Assembly (NCBI RefSeq): GCF_013386115.1
Contig: NZ_JACAOR010000013.1
Coordinates: 229,175-293,174 of the forward strand
Origin: Pseudomonas gingeri
GTDB taxonomy: Bacteria > Pseudomonadota > Gammaproteobacteria > Pseudomonadales > Pseudomonadaceae
DNA: 64,000 nucleotides
Direction of reading: 5' to 3'
Each line of letters opens with the position of its first letter. The first letter of the stretch is position 1. The notes beneath the pieces are model-generated. The model was not told the DNA's origin, ran no database searches, and saw only the letters and a program-made list of their open reading frames with translations. A program made the translations under genes and the position numbers. Of this stretch, positions 43,788-51,900 are shown piece by piece.

Positions 43788-44732
43788 ATGAAACGTCCCC
43801 TCCAGGCAGCGTGTGCGTTGCTGGTCCTCCTGCTGCCCGTGGCAGCCCAGGCCGCGTGCAACTATTACCCGAGCAACCCCCGCAACGGCGTGACGTTTCC
43901 AGCGACCATCAGCGTGCCGTCAACTCTGCCCGTGGGGGCCGTGATCGCCAGGGCTCCCTTCGGTGGTCCCTACCCCAGCGGCATCAGCACTTGCAGCCCG
44001 CCGATCATGCAGCAAACGGTCGGGCGGTACACCACCGCCGACTGGGTGGCGCTTCCCGGGCTGACGAATGTCTATCGAACCAATGTTCCAGGGATCGGCA
44101 TGCGGGCCCATGCAACGCTCAGGGGAGGAGTCTTGTATCCCATGCCTCTCCACAGCAGTTCGATTGCACTGGGCTACACAGCCTACGAACACACGATGTT
44201 GACCATGGAGGCGCAGTTCTACAAGATCGGGAACGTATCGAACGGCACGGTCCCCAGCGGCAACCTCATGGTCAACAGCTGGGATGGACGCACCATCCAC
44301 ACGGTTCTCCTGAACAACGCGGTCAGCTTCGTCGCGCCCACCGCCACCTGCGACCTGGCCACCAGCGATGTCAATCGCACCATCACGCTCGACCCCGTGC
44401 AGATCGCCAACTTCACCGGCATCTCCACCGGCGTCAAGCACTTCGACCTGACCGCCACCTGCAGCAACGCCTCGAACGTCACCTTCAGGTTCACCGGCAC
44501 TCCGGCGCCCACCAACCCCGCGCTCTTCGCCAACACAGGCGGCACGGCCGGCGGCGTTGCGTTATGGCTGCATACCCCGAACCAGACGGTCAGCCACAAC
44601 AGCACCCGGACCGTGGCGGTATCCGCCAACCGGGCCGTGCTGCGAATGGGCGCGGAGTATCACAAGACCACCGGCGCCCTGACCAAGGGCACGCTGGTCA
44701 GCACCGTCACCGTCAACATTTCCTACAACTGA
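43788..44732 (+). CDS. Two-domain fimbrial adhesin-like tip subunit 1
   Basis: 314 residues from ATG at 43788 (MKRPLQAACALLVLLLP), with AGGCGAG upstream and a signal peptide ending AAQA. An in-frame start near the usher stop would add 26 residues but lack a signal peptide at the N-terminus. The N-terminal domain (about 25-165) is lectin-like with CNYYPSNPRNG and VYRTNVPGIGMRAHATL. The C-terminal pilin domain (about 180-314) starts with ATCDLATSDVNRTITLD and ends VSTVTVNISYN. Two-domain subunits sit at the pilus tip and bind receptors; the ligand is unknown. Confidence 0.88.
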   Translation: MKRPLQAACALLVLLLPVAAQAACNYYPSNPRNGVTFPATISVPSTLPVGAVIARAPFGGPYPSGISTCSPPIMQQTVGRYTTADWVALPGLTNVYRTNVPGIGMRAHATLRGGVLYPMPLHSSSIALGYTAYEHTMLTMEAQFYKIGNVSNGTVPSGNLMVNSWDGRTIHTVLLNNAVSFVAPTATCDLATSDVNRTITLDPVQIANFTGISTGVKHFDLTATCSNASNVTFRFTGTPAPTNPALFANTGGTAGGVALWLHTPNQTVSHNSTRTVAVSANRAVLRMGAEYHKTTGALTKGTLVSTVTVNISYN

Positions 44733-44808
44733 GCAAGCCCGTGGTCGGCGGCGTCTTTCACCAGCCGCCACGAACCGATCGACTTCCCAACCCATGAGGA
44801 CCCCGACA

Positions 44809-45336
44809 ATGAAAGCACCTCTTTTCGCACTCTCCTTGTGCATCGCCGCGACAACGATCAGCGCCACCGCCCAGGCGGTCCAGACCGGCAGCCTGACCAT
44901 CCGCGGGACTATCCAGGGCGGGACCTGCCACCTGGCCACCAGTGACGTCAGCCGCACGATCAATCTGCCCAATGTCAAAGTCAGTGACTTCGATAGCTCC
45001 GAGTGGGCCGGATTGCATGAGTTCAACCTGACCGCCAACTGCGACTCGGATATCAGGAATGTCACCTTCACCTTTGACGGAAAGCCGGCTCCCACCGCGC
45101 CCACACGCTTCGCCAACGACGGCAACGCCGCCGGCATTGCCACCGTGATCCAGTCGCGCATCGGCGGGTCCGTCTACAACTTCCCGGCCAACGGCAACGC
45201 CACCGCTCGCTCGCGAACCATTGCGGCCACCGCTGGCCGCGCGGTACTGCCGATGGGCGCGCACTACATCAGGATCGGCACCGTTTCCAAGGGTTCGTTG
45301 CTGACTATGGCCTCCGTGACCATTACCTACAACTGA
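44809..45336 (+). CDS. Minor fimbrial subunit A
   Basis: 175 residues from ATG at 44809 preceded by GAGGA; a more upstream ATG at 44794 is in frame but lies on that ribosome site. Signal peptide to about residue 23, then VQTGSLTIRGTIQGGTCHLATSDVSRTINLPNV. Cysteines C43 region and NCDSD pair as in type 1 pilins; ends VTITYN with the penultimate tyrosine. A short pilin domain, possibly an adaptor between shaft and tip. About 75 bases after the first adhesin gene. Confidence 0.88.
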   Translation: MKAPLFALSLCIAATTISATAQAVQTGSLTIRGTIQGGTCHLATSDVSRTINLPNVKVSDFDSSEWAGLHEFNLTANCDSDIRNVTFTFDGKPAPTAPTRFANDGNAAGIATVIQSRIGGSVYNFPANGNATARSRTIAATAGRAVLPMGAHYIRIGTVSKGSLLTMASVTITYN

Positions 45337-45395
45337 CGCCCCGAATCCTATGTGGAAGCAGCCCCCAGCCGGCCCGCCAGAACGGACAACACCCC

Positions 45396-45917
45396 ATGAA
45401 AACGTACCTGATACCCCTGGTGCTGACGGTTACGGCCATCGCCCAAGCCTCGGCCACCGAGGTCCTGAATCCGGGAAACCTGCAGATCAAAGGCACTGTC
45501 GAGGGTGGCACCTGCAGCCTGGTTGCCGATGACATCGAGCAGCCCATACGCCTGCCATCGGTCAAGGTCGGTGACTTCGCCAATACGGACTCGGCGGGTC
45601 ACAAGCCCTTCGAGCTGAGTGCCCGCTGCGAGTCGGATATCAACAGCGTCACCTTCACCTTCCATGGCACCCCGGCACCCTCGGACGGTGCCCGGTTCGC
45701 CAACACCGGCGACGCCAAGGGCCTGGGGTTGTGGCTGTACTCGCGCCTGGGGGGCGTGCAACAGACCATTCGCGCCGACGGTCGCGAGAATGTCCGCACC
45801 CTGACGCCGAATGCCGGCCTGGCCGTGCTGCCGCTGGGGGCGGCCTACTGGAAATCCGGGACGGTAAGCGAAGGCACGCTGGAGAGCCTGGCGACTGTGG
45901 AAATCACCTACAACTGA
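45396..45917 (+). CDS. Minor fimbrial subunit B
   Basis: 173 residues. Signal peptide MKTYLIPLVLTVTAIAQASA, then TEVLNPGNLQIKGTVEGGTCSLVADDIEQPIRLPSVKVGDF and ARCESDINSVTFTFHG; ends SLATVEITYN. Closely related in layout to minor subunit A and to the C-terminal domains of the two adhesins. Could be an adaptor or terminator pilin; sequence alone does not tell. Sixty bases after subunit A, and followed 71 bases later by the second adhesin gene. Confidence 0.88.
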   Translation: MKTYLIPLVLTVTAIAQASATEVLNPGNLQIKGTVEGGTCSLVADDIEQPIRLPSVKVGDFANTDSAGHKPFELSARCESDINSVTFTFHGTPAPSDGARFANTGDAKGLGLWLYSRLGGVQQTIRADGRENVRTLTPNAGLAVLPLGAAYWKSGTVSEGTLESLATVEITYN

Positions 45918-45988
45918 GGCAAACAGGTTCACGCAGGCCGCGTGCGCCGGGCCCGGGAACCATCGGTATCAATAACCGGGGGAGGCAA

Positions 45989-47011
45989 ATGAACAAACCC
46001 TACAAGGTAATATCCGCGGTGGCGCTGCTCGGGTTCATGTCCGGGCAGGCGTTCGCCGCGTGCACGTCTTCTGTCTATCATCCGGGCGGCTATTCCGGTG
46101 ATATCGGCACGGTCACGGTGACAGATCTCAATGCATCGGTCGGCAGCCCGCTCACCGGCTGGCGGGACTTTCCGAGCGTGACCCACGGCACCAAGCGCGT
46201 CAGTTGGTACTGCGATAGCCGCACCGATGTGAAATTCAGTGCCCAGGGGGCTGCCGGCGCGGTATCGACCTATAACGACGGATCTCGATCCTATAGCGTC
46301 TACCCCACGGGGATGCCGGGCATCGGCATTGTCTTCAGGACCAACGGTGACACCCAGGTGGGAGCGCACAACATCGTCACCGGTATCCTGAGCAACAACA
46401 CCCAGCGAACGTACAGCCAGACCAATCTGTCGGCGAGCAACAAGACCTACGCCTATGAAATAAACTACCGGCTGATCAAGACCGGTCCCATCTCCTCCGG
46501 CAGCATCGTGCCCCGCGTGATTGCCAGGACGTGGTGGGAACCGGTGCCCTCGCATTTCAACCCGCGGGAATACAATATCCTGCTGGGCAGGGGCACCATC
46601 GTCGCTCCGGTTCCCACCTGCGACCTGGCGACGGGCGACGTCAATCGCACGGTGACGCTGGACACCATCCGGCTCTCGAACTTCACCGGCACCTGGCTGG
46701 CCAAGAAAACCTTCGAGATCAGCGCCAACTGCCGCAATGCCTCCAACGTGACCTTCAGATTCACCGGTACACCGGCAACCGGCAATGCCGCGCTGTTCAG
46801 GAACACCGGCGACGCCGCCGGTGTCGGCCTGTGGCTGTACTCGCGGATCGGCGGCGTCGAATCGACCCTGAGCCACAACGGCTCACGGACCGTGACGGTA
46901 TCGAGCGATCGGGCAGTGCTGCCGTTGGGCGCGGCGTATCACAAGACCACCGGCACGGTCACCAGAGGCACGCTGGTCAGCACCGTGACCGTCAACATCA
47001 GTTACAACTGA
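45989..47011 (+). CDS. Two-domain fimbrial adhesin-like tip subunit 2
   Basis: 340 residues from ATG at 45989, preceded by GGGGGAGGCAA, a very strong ribosome site. Signal peptide MNKPYKVISAVALLGFMSGQAFA. N-terminal domain (about 24-205) with VSWYCDSRTDVKF, TGMPGIGIVFRTNGDT and YEINYRLIKTG; C-terminal pilin domain begins PTCDLATGDVNRTVTLD and ends VSTVTVNISYN, nearly the same as adhesin 1. The N-terminal halves differ, so the two may bind different receptors. Last gene of the fimbrial cluster. Confidence 0.88.
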   Translation: MNKPYKVISAVALLGFMSGQAFAACTSSVYHPGGYSGDIGTVTVTDLNASVGSPLTGWRDFPSVTHGTKRVSWYCDSRTDVKFSAQGAAGAVSTYNDGSRSYSVYPTGMPGIGIVFRTNGDTQVGAHNIVTGILSNNTQRTYSQTNLSASNKTYAYEINYRLIKTGPISSGSIVPRVIARTWWEPVPSHFNPREYNILLGRGTIVAPVPTCDLATGDVNRTVTLDTIRLSNFTGTWLAKKTFEISANCRNASNVTFRFTGTPATGNAALFRNTGDAAGVGLWLYSRIGGVESTLSHNGSRTVTVSSDRAVLPLGAAYHKTTGTVTRGTLVSTVTVNISYN

Positions 47012-47041
47012 GGCAGATGACAGGCCGCGACAGCATGCCGT

Positions 47042-48964
47042 CTAGTCGGTTGTGGCCTGCAGTCCCGCCAGCAGCAGGCGCTGGTAGAGTTCCTCGCGCA
47101 GTCCTTGCGGTTGGGTCAGGCCCATGCGTTGCAGGTGCTCGGGGAATACCGACGGCTCGGGTGCGTCCAGCGTCGCCTTGCCCAGCTCGAAGACTTCGCT
47201 CAGCTTGAACTTGCTCTTGAGCCAGTTCAGCGCCCGCAGCAGGTCACGCTCCTCGGCGCTGAAATTGCTGCCCAGCGGATACTCCGGAAACAGCTGCGGG
47301 TGCCGTGCCCGGATCGCCTGCAGGCGCTCCGGACGGTTATCGGCAAAACGCGGATCGAGGCGGAAGTCCTTCGGCAGCTTGCCGACCTTCTGCGCCTGCT
47401 CGATCAGGCCGGCCTGGAACCGCGAGTCGCTGATATTGAGCAATGCCTCGATCACCGTCGCATCGTTCTTGCCGCGCAGGTCGGCAATCCCGTACTCGGT
47501 CACGACGATGTCGCGCAGGTGCCGGGGAATGGTGCAATGGCCGTATTCCCAGACGATATTGGAACTGACCTCGCCCGCGGATTCACGCCAGCTGCGCAGG
47601 ATCAGCACCGAGCGCGCATCTTCCAGGGCATGTCCCTGGGCCACGAAGTTGTACTGCCCGCCCACTCCGCTGAGCACCCGTCCGTCTTCCAGCTGGTCGG
47701 CAACGCCGGCCCCGAGCAGTGTCATGGTGAAGGCGCTGTTGATAAAGCGCGCATCCAGCCGTTGCAGGCGCTTGAGTTCCTCCTGGCCATACAGCTCGTT
47801 GATATAGCTGATGGAGGTCATGTTGAACTCGGCGAGCCGCTCCTTCGGCAACTCCCGCAAGCGCTGGTAAAAGCTCTGCGGCCCGAGAAAGAAGCCACCG
47901 TGCACGGCGATGCCGCCGACCGCCGTCGTCTCGTCGAGCAGCCCGGCATTGGCCTGGCGCTGCTGGGCGATATCGGCATAGACCTTGCGCCGCACGATCC
48001 CCGCATCGGCCAGTACCAGCAGGCCGTTGACGAACATCTCGCTGCAGCCGTAGAGCCCCCGGGCAAACGGCTCGGTACCGCCCTGCCGGTCGATCAGCGA
48101 CTTCCATGGCAGCACGTCGATATCGGCCAGCAGCGCCCGATAGCCTTCGTTATCCGCGTGGCGCGCCAGCAGCGCCGCCGTCAGCGCATCGCCCATGGAG
48201 CCGATGCCGATCTGCAGGGTCCCGCCATCGCGCACCAGGGTACTGGCATGCAGGCCGATAAAGTGATCCTGGGTGTCCACGGGCATGTTCGGCGTGGAAA
48301 ACAGGGTGCTTTGCTCCTGCTCGTCGATCAGCAGGTCGAAGGCGTCACGGTCGATTTCAGAGTCGCCCGGCATGTAGGGCAGGTCGCCATGGACCTGGCC
48401 CAGCAGGAGGATGGTTTCACCGGCGGCACGGCGCCTGGCGATCATCGGCAACAGATCAAGAGTGATGTCCGGGTTGCAGCTCAGGCTCAGCCGGTCCGGC
48501 TGCCGCGGATCGGCGGCGACCAGCTGGGCCACCAGGTTCAGGCCGCTGGCATTGATATCCCGGGCCGCGTGGCTGTAGTTGCTGCTGACGTAGTCCTGCT
48601 GCGCCGCCGCGCTGTTGAGCAGGCTACCGGGCTGCATGAAGAACTGCTCGACATGGATGTTCGACGGCAACGCGTCACGATGCAGGTCGGCGAGGAAATC
48701 CAGTTCCGGGTAATCACCGAACACCCGCGCCACGAAGGGCTCGAGAAAGCGCCGTTGCAAACCATCGCCAAGGGCTGGACGGCCCAGGCTCAGGGCCGTG
48801 TAGATCGTCAGCCGGCGCTCCGGCAACCGGCTGACACGCCGGTACAGGGCATTGACGAAACGATTGGGTTTGCCCAACCCCAGGGGCATGCCCATGTGGA
48901 TATGCACCGGCAACCGCGCCAGCACCTCGTCGACCGCTTGCTCGATAGAACAGTCCTGCACCAT
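47042..48964 (-). CDS. Acetyl-CoA hydrolase/transferase family protein
   Basis: 640 residues from ATG at 48964, preceded by GGGGAGG. Acetyl-CoA hydrolase family motifs: LPVHIHMGMPLGLGKPNRFVNALYRR at the start, FINSAFTMTLLGAGVADQL, LSGVGGQYNFVAQGHALEDARSV with the conserved GGQ, and VVTEYGIADLRGKND near the C-terminal third. Such proteins move or hydrolyse CoA thioesters of short acids. The substrate is unknown, and this long version with a C-terminal extension is common in pseudomonads without a defined role. Convergent with the last adhesin gene. Confidence 0.85.
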   Translation of the reverse strand: MVQDCSIEQAVDEVLARLPVHIHMGMPLGLGKPNRFVNALYRRVSRLPERRLTIYTALSLGRPALGDGLQRRFLEPFVARVFGDYPELDFLADLHRDALPSNIHVEQFFMQPGSLLNSAAAQQDYVSSNYSHAARDINASGLNLVAQLVAADPRQPDRLSLSCNPDITLDLLPMIARRRAAGETILLLGQVHGDLPYMPGDSEIDRDAFDLLIDEQEQSTLFSTPNMPVDTQDHFIGLHASTLVRDGGTLQIGIGSMGDALTAALLARHADNEGYRALLADIDVLPWKSLIDRQGGTEPFARGLYGCSEMFVNGLLVLADAGIVRRKVYADIAQQRQANAGLLDETTAVGGIAVHGGFFLGPQSFYQRLRELPKERLAEFNMTSISYINELYGQEELKRLQRLDARFINSAFTMTLLGAGVADQLEDGRVLSGVGGQYNFVAQGHALEDARSVLILRSWRESAGEVSSNIVWEYGHCTIPRHLRDIVVTEYGIADLRGKNDATVIEALLNISDSRFQAGLIEQAQKVGKLPKDFRLDPRFADNRPERLQAIRARHPQLFPEYPLGSNFSAEERDLLRALNWLKSKFKLSEVFELGKATLDAPEPSVFPEHLQRMGLTQPQGLREELYQRLLLAGLQATTD

Positions 48965-49058
48965 TCGATCCTCCCCACCTTTCCCTGAATTGAGGTTGGA
49001 CCGAGCTTGCCCGCTCTTTGCTGCAAATGACAGCCACAAGATGTAAACGCCAGACATG

Positions 49059-49084
49059 AAAAAGCCGCTCGAAAGCGGCTTTTT
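49059..49084 (-). terminator. Intrinsic terminator of the cytochrome c5 gene
   Basis: AAAAAGCCGCT, CGAA loop, AGCGGCTTTTT: perfect arms with T-run, 17 bases past the cytochrome stop. Confidence 0.92.
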
Positions 49085-49100
49085 CAGCGCGGGACCCGCG

Positions 49101-49529
49101 TTATTTCAGGCCGGACATCTTGCCGATGGCGCCTTTGAGCTCGTCATCGGAGCAATCGGCGCAGGTGCCTTTTGGCGGCATCGCGTTGATCCCGGTGATG
49201 GCCTTGGCCAGCAGCCCATCCAGGCCGCCCTGTTCCTTGGCACGCTTGCCCCAGTCGGCCGCGTCGCCGATTTTCGGCGCGCCCAGCAGACCGCTGCCAT
49301 GGCAGGCATTACAGTGCTTGGCAATCACCTCGTCGGGCGTCTTCGCCCCGCCACCGCCACCGGCCGAGGCTGCAACTTCCATCCCCTTGCATTCCTGGCC
49401 CTGTACACAGACCTGGCCGACCGGCTCCAGGCGTTTGGCAATATCGTCGTTCGTCGCAGCTTGAGCGCTGACAGCCCATAGGGCCAACACGGTTGCTGGT
49501 ACGGCCAGCATTTTCATAATTGGATTCAC
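49101..49529 (-). CDS. cycB: Cytochrome c5
   Basis: 142 residues from a GTG at 49529 with GAGGGTG at good spacing; the ATG 12 bases later has no ribosome site. Signal peptide MNPIMKMLAVPATVLALWAVSAQA. Haem motif CNACH at 73-77, axial methionine M117 in NAMPP, and a second cysteine pair C123/C126 typical of c5. A glycine-rich linker AGGGGGAK precedes the haem domain. Periplasmic electron carrier to terminal oxidases. The promoter region is framed by a 9-base inverted repeat; a strong terminator follows. Confidence 0.95.
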   Translation of the reverse strand: MNPIMKMLAVPATVLALWAVSAQAATNDDIAKRLEPVGQVCVQGQECKGMEVAASAGGGGGAKTPDEVIAKHCNACHGSGLLGAPKIGDAADWGKRAKEQGGLDGLLAKAITGINAMPPKGTCADCSDDELKGAIGKMSGLK

Positions 49530-49570
49530 GCGTACACCCTCAATGGTGGCTAATCACACCCCGAACCACG

Positions 49571-49618
49571 GTTTCGCAGGCGGGCGTGAGTATAGCGGTA
49601 AGACCGCCACTGCGAAAC
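49571..49618. promoter_or_regulatory. Inverted repeat framing the cytochrome c5 promoter
   Basis: GTTTCGCAG at 49571-49579 and CTGCGAAAC at 49610-49618 are perfect 9-base inverted copies 30 bases apart. On the minus strand TATACT lies between them (49594-49589), with TTTCGC (49617-49612) 17 bases upstream, so one arm overlaps the -35 and the other is just beyond the expected start of transcription. The -35 match is weak. Possible operator pair or a stem at the end of the preceding gene's transcript. Confidence 0.55.
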
Positions 49619-49621
49619 AAC

Positions 49622-49639
49622 CCCTTGAGTTACAGGGGT
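49622..49639. terminator. Small GC hairpin in the cytochrome c5 upstream region
   Basis: CCCCT...AGGGG, overlapping GGGGTATTACCCC just beyond. On the minus strand it could be the end of the PauR-like gene's transcript; no T-run is present. Confidence 0.35.
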
Positions 49640-49704
49640 ATTACCCCAGTCGCGTATCCGTACGGCCGGGCGCCTTGAAATCCGTGACCTGGCGCCTCTG
49701 GTTC

Positions 49705-50304
49705 TCAGAAATTCGCGGGTGTCGCTGCGCTGATTAGTCGCGCCGGTGTATCGAACGGATTACGAAAGCGGTGCGGCTTGGTACTTTCGAAATAGTAGCT
49801 GTCGCCCGCTTCGAGCACGAAGGTTTCCAGGCCGACCACCAGTTCCAGCCGCCCTTCGACCAGAATGCCGGTTTCCTCACCTTCGTGAGTCAGCATTTCC
49901 TCGCCGGTATCGGCGCCTGGCGGATAGATTTCGTTGAGAAACGCGATGGCGCGACTCGGATGGGCCCGCCCGACCAGCTTCATGGTCACGGCGCCATCGG
50001 AGATATCGATCAGTTCGTTGGCTTTGTAGACGATCTGCGTCGGTTTTTCCTGGAGAATCTCTTCGGAAAAAAACTCGACCATCGACATGGGAATGCCGCC
50101 AAGCACCTTTCTCAGTGAGCTGATCGAGGGACTGACGCTGTTTTTCTCGATCATTGAAATGGTGCTATTGGTGACGCCCGCACGCTTGGCGAGTTCACGT
50201 TGAGACAGACCTTTCAGTTTGCGGATGGATTGCAGTCGTTCACCGACGTCCAATGCGGCAGCCTCCCAGGGATTCAGGCAATTGTTGTAATTGAGCGATA
50301 TCAT
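49705..50304 (-). CDS. HTH/cupin transcriptional regulator (PauR-like)
   Basis: 199 residues if started at the ATG at 50304 (MISLNYNNCLNPWEAAALDVGERL); no strong ribosome site is visible, so the start is uncertain. N-terminal Xre-type HTH: LQSIRKLKGLSQRELAKRAGVTNSTISMIEKNSVSPSISSLRKVL. C-terminal cupin near 120-195: LTHEGEETGILVEGRLELVVG and LEAGDSYYFESTKPHRFRNP. This architecture and place next to dadX match PauR of P. aeruginosa, a repressor of polyamine catabolic genes. The polyamine genes at 54-62 kb are likely targets; identity is by position and architecture. Confidence 0.88.
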   Translation of the reverse strand: MISLNYNNCLNPWEAAALDVGERLQSIRKLKGLSQRELAKRAGVTNSTISMIEKNSVSPSISSLRKVLGGIPMSMVEFFSEEILQEKPTQIVYKANELIDISDGAVTMKLVGRAHPSRAIAFLNEIYPPGADTGEEMLTHEGEETGILVEGRLELVVGLETFVLEAGDSYYFESTKPHRFRNPFDTPARLISAATPANF

Positions 50305-50382
50305 GGCATAGCGTTCAGTATTTACAACACTTTGGCCCGAATCCACTTCGGCAGAACTTTCCGTGAGGCGCTGCGCCAGGCG

Positions 50383-51456
50383 CTAGCTCCCGGTGTAGAG
50401 CCTCGGGACCCGACGCAGGTTGCAGAAGATCTGGTACGGGATGGTCTCGGCGCAGGCGGCCACCTCGCTGGCGAGGATGTTCCGGCCCCACAATTCCACG
50501 GTCGAACCGAGCCCGGCCTGGGGCACGTCCGTCAGATCGACACACAGCATGTCCATCGATACCCGTCCCAGCAGCTGGCTGCGCTGCCCGGCCACCAGCA
50601 CCGGCGTGCCGGTCGGCGCATGCCGTGGATAACCGTCGGCGTAGCCCATCGCGACCACACCGACCCGCATCGGCTTGGGCGTGATGAACCGCGCCCCGTA
50701 GCCCACCGGCTCGCCAGCCGGCAGTTCGCGCACGCTGATGATTTTCGACTCCAGGGTCATGACCGGCTGCAAGCGCGCCGCCACCGGATGTTCCTCGCCG
50801 AACGGCGTGGAGCCGAACAACAGGATCCCCGGACGTACCCAGTCGCTGGGAATGCTCGGCCAGCCCAGCACCGCCGGGGAATTGCGCAGGCTGACTTCTG
50901 CCGACAGGCCCTGGCGCGCCGCCTCGAATACGGCGACCTGCTCGTCGCTGCGCTGGCAGCCCAGTTCATCGGCGCGGGCGAAGTGGCTCATCAGCACGAT
51001 CTTCGCCACCTTGCCACTGGCCAGCAGGCGCTGGTAGGCCGCCTGGTAGTCCGCCGGGTGCAGGCCGACACGGTGCATGCCCGAGTCCAGCTTCAGCCAG
51101 ACGGTGATCGGCGCACCGACCGCCGTCCGCTCGATGGCCTCCAGTTGCCACAGCGAATGCACCACGCACCAGAAATCGTGCTCGACGATCAACGCCAGCT
51201 CGTCGGCTTCGAAAAAGCCTTCCAGCAGCAGGATCGGCGCGCGGATGCCCGCGGCGCGCAACTCCAGCGCTTCCTCGATGCAGGCCACGGCAAAACCGTC
51301 GGCCTCGGCTTCCAGGGCCTGGGCGCACCGCACCGCACCATGGCCATAGGCATCGGCCTTGATCACGGCGAGAGCCTTGGCCCCCGATATTTCACGGGCC
51401 AGCTGGTAGTTGTGGCGCAAGGCCTGGAGGTCGATCAGGGCACGGGCAGGACGCAT
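50383..51456 (-). CDS. dadX: Catabolic alanine racemase DadX
   Basis: 357 residues from ATG at 51456 (MRPARALIDLQALRHNY), the known DadX length. PLP lysine K33 in VIKADAYGHG, catalytic tyrosine in PVGYGARF (about residue 250), and VSMDMLCVDLTDVP near the C-terminus. Converts L- to D-alanine for breakdown by DadA; catabolic rather than the biosynthetic Alr. Third gene of dadA-ridA-dadX, 90 bases after ridA. The PauR-like gene follows. Confidence 0.95.
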   Translation of the reverse strand: MRPARALIDLQALRHNYQLAREISGAKALAVIKADAYGHGAVRCAQALEAEADGFAVACIEEALELRAAGIRAPILLLEGFFEADELALIVEHDFWCVVHSLWQLEAIERTAVGAPITVWLKLDSGMHRVGLHPADYQAAYQRLLASGKVAKIVLMSHFARADELGCQRSDEQVAVFEAARQGLSAEVSLRNSPAVLGWPSIPSDWVRPGILLFGSTPFGEEHPVAARLQPVMTLESKIISVRELPAGEPVGYGARFITPKPMRVGVVAMGYADGYPRHAPTGTPVLVAGQRSQLLGRVSMDMLCVDLTDVPQAGLGSTVELWGRNILASEVAACAETIPYQIFCNLRRVPRLYTGS

Positions 51457-51546
51457 GGCGGCAGACTTCTGGACGGTCGGTTGGGAATAAAAAACCGGCA
51501 CGACAAGCGGTGTTGCCACACGCCGTGCCGGGAGAGGGATCTTGCG

Positions 51547-51900
51547 TTAAGGCAGGGCGGCCACGACGGACAGCTCGACCAGGATTTCCGGTTCGCAGAG
51601 CTTGGCCTGCACCGTGGCGCGGGCCGGGGCCACGCCCTTGGGCAGCCACTTGTCCCAGACCGAGTTCATCCCGGCGAAATCGGCATCGACGTCTTTCAGG
51701 TAGATGGTCACCGACAGCAGCTTGGTCTTGTCGGTGCCCGCCAGGTCCAGCAAACGCTCGATATTGCCCAGGGCTTCACGGGTCTGCGTCTCAATCCCGG
51801 CGCTCATGTCGTCGCCGACTTGCCCGGCCAGATACACGGTCCCGTTGTGAACGACGATCTGGCTCATGCGCTCATTGGTGAGCTGGCGCTGGATTGACAT
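51547..51900 (-). CDS. ridA: RidA family reactive intermediate deaminase
   Basis: 117 residues from ATG at 51900, preceded by AGGAGACTG. Motifs: VVHNGTVYLAGQVG, TREALGNIERLLDLAG, and PARATVQAKLCEPEILVEL with the conserved arginine. RidA proteins hydrolyse 2-aminoacrylate and related enamines or imines that damage PLP enzymes. DadA generates imino acid products and DadX is a PLP enzyme, so the operon context fits protection. Its start overlaps the dadA end by 29 bases. Confidence 0.94.
   Translation of the reverse strand: MSIQRQLTNERMSQIVVHNGTVYLAGQVGDDMSAGIETQTREALGNIERLLDLAGTDKTKLLSVTIYLKDVDADFAGMNSVWDKWLPKGVAPARATVQAKLCEPEILVELSVVAALP

Noticed and set aside
37791..47041. Fimbrial region as a prophage or recent genomic island
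   Set aside because: No integrase, tRNA or attachment-like repeats at the ends, and codon use appears similar to neighbours, so mobility is not supported by sequence here.
47105..48988. Long plus-strand frame opposite the acetyl-CoA hydrolase family gene
   Set aside because: Antisense of a gene with clear family motifs; no ribosome site.
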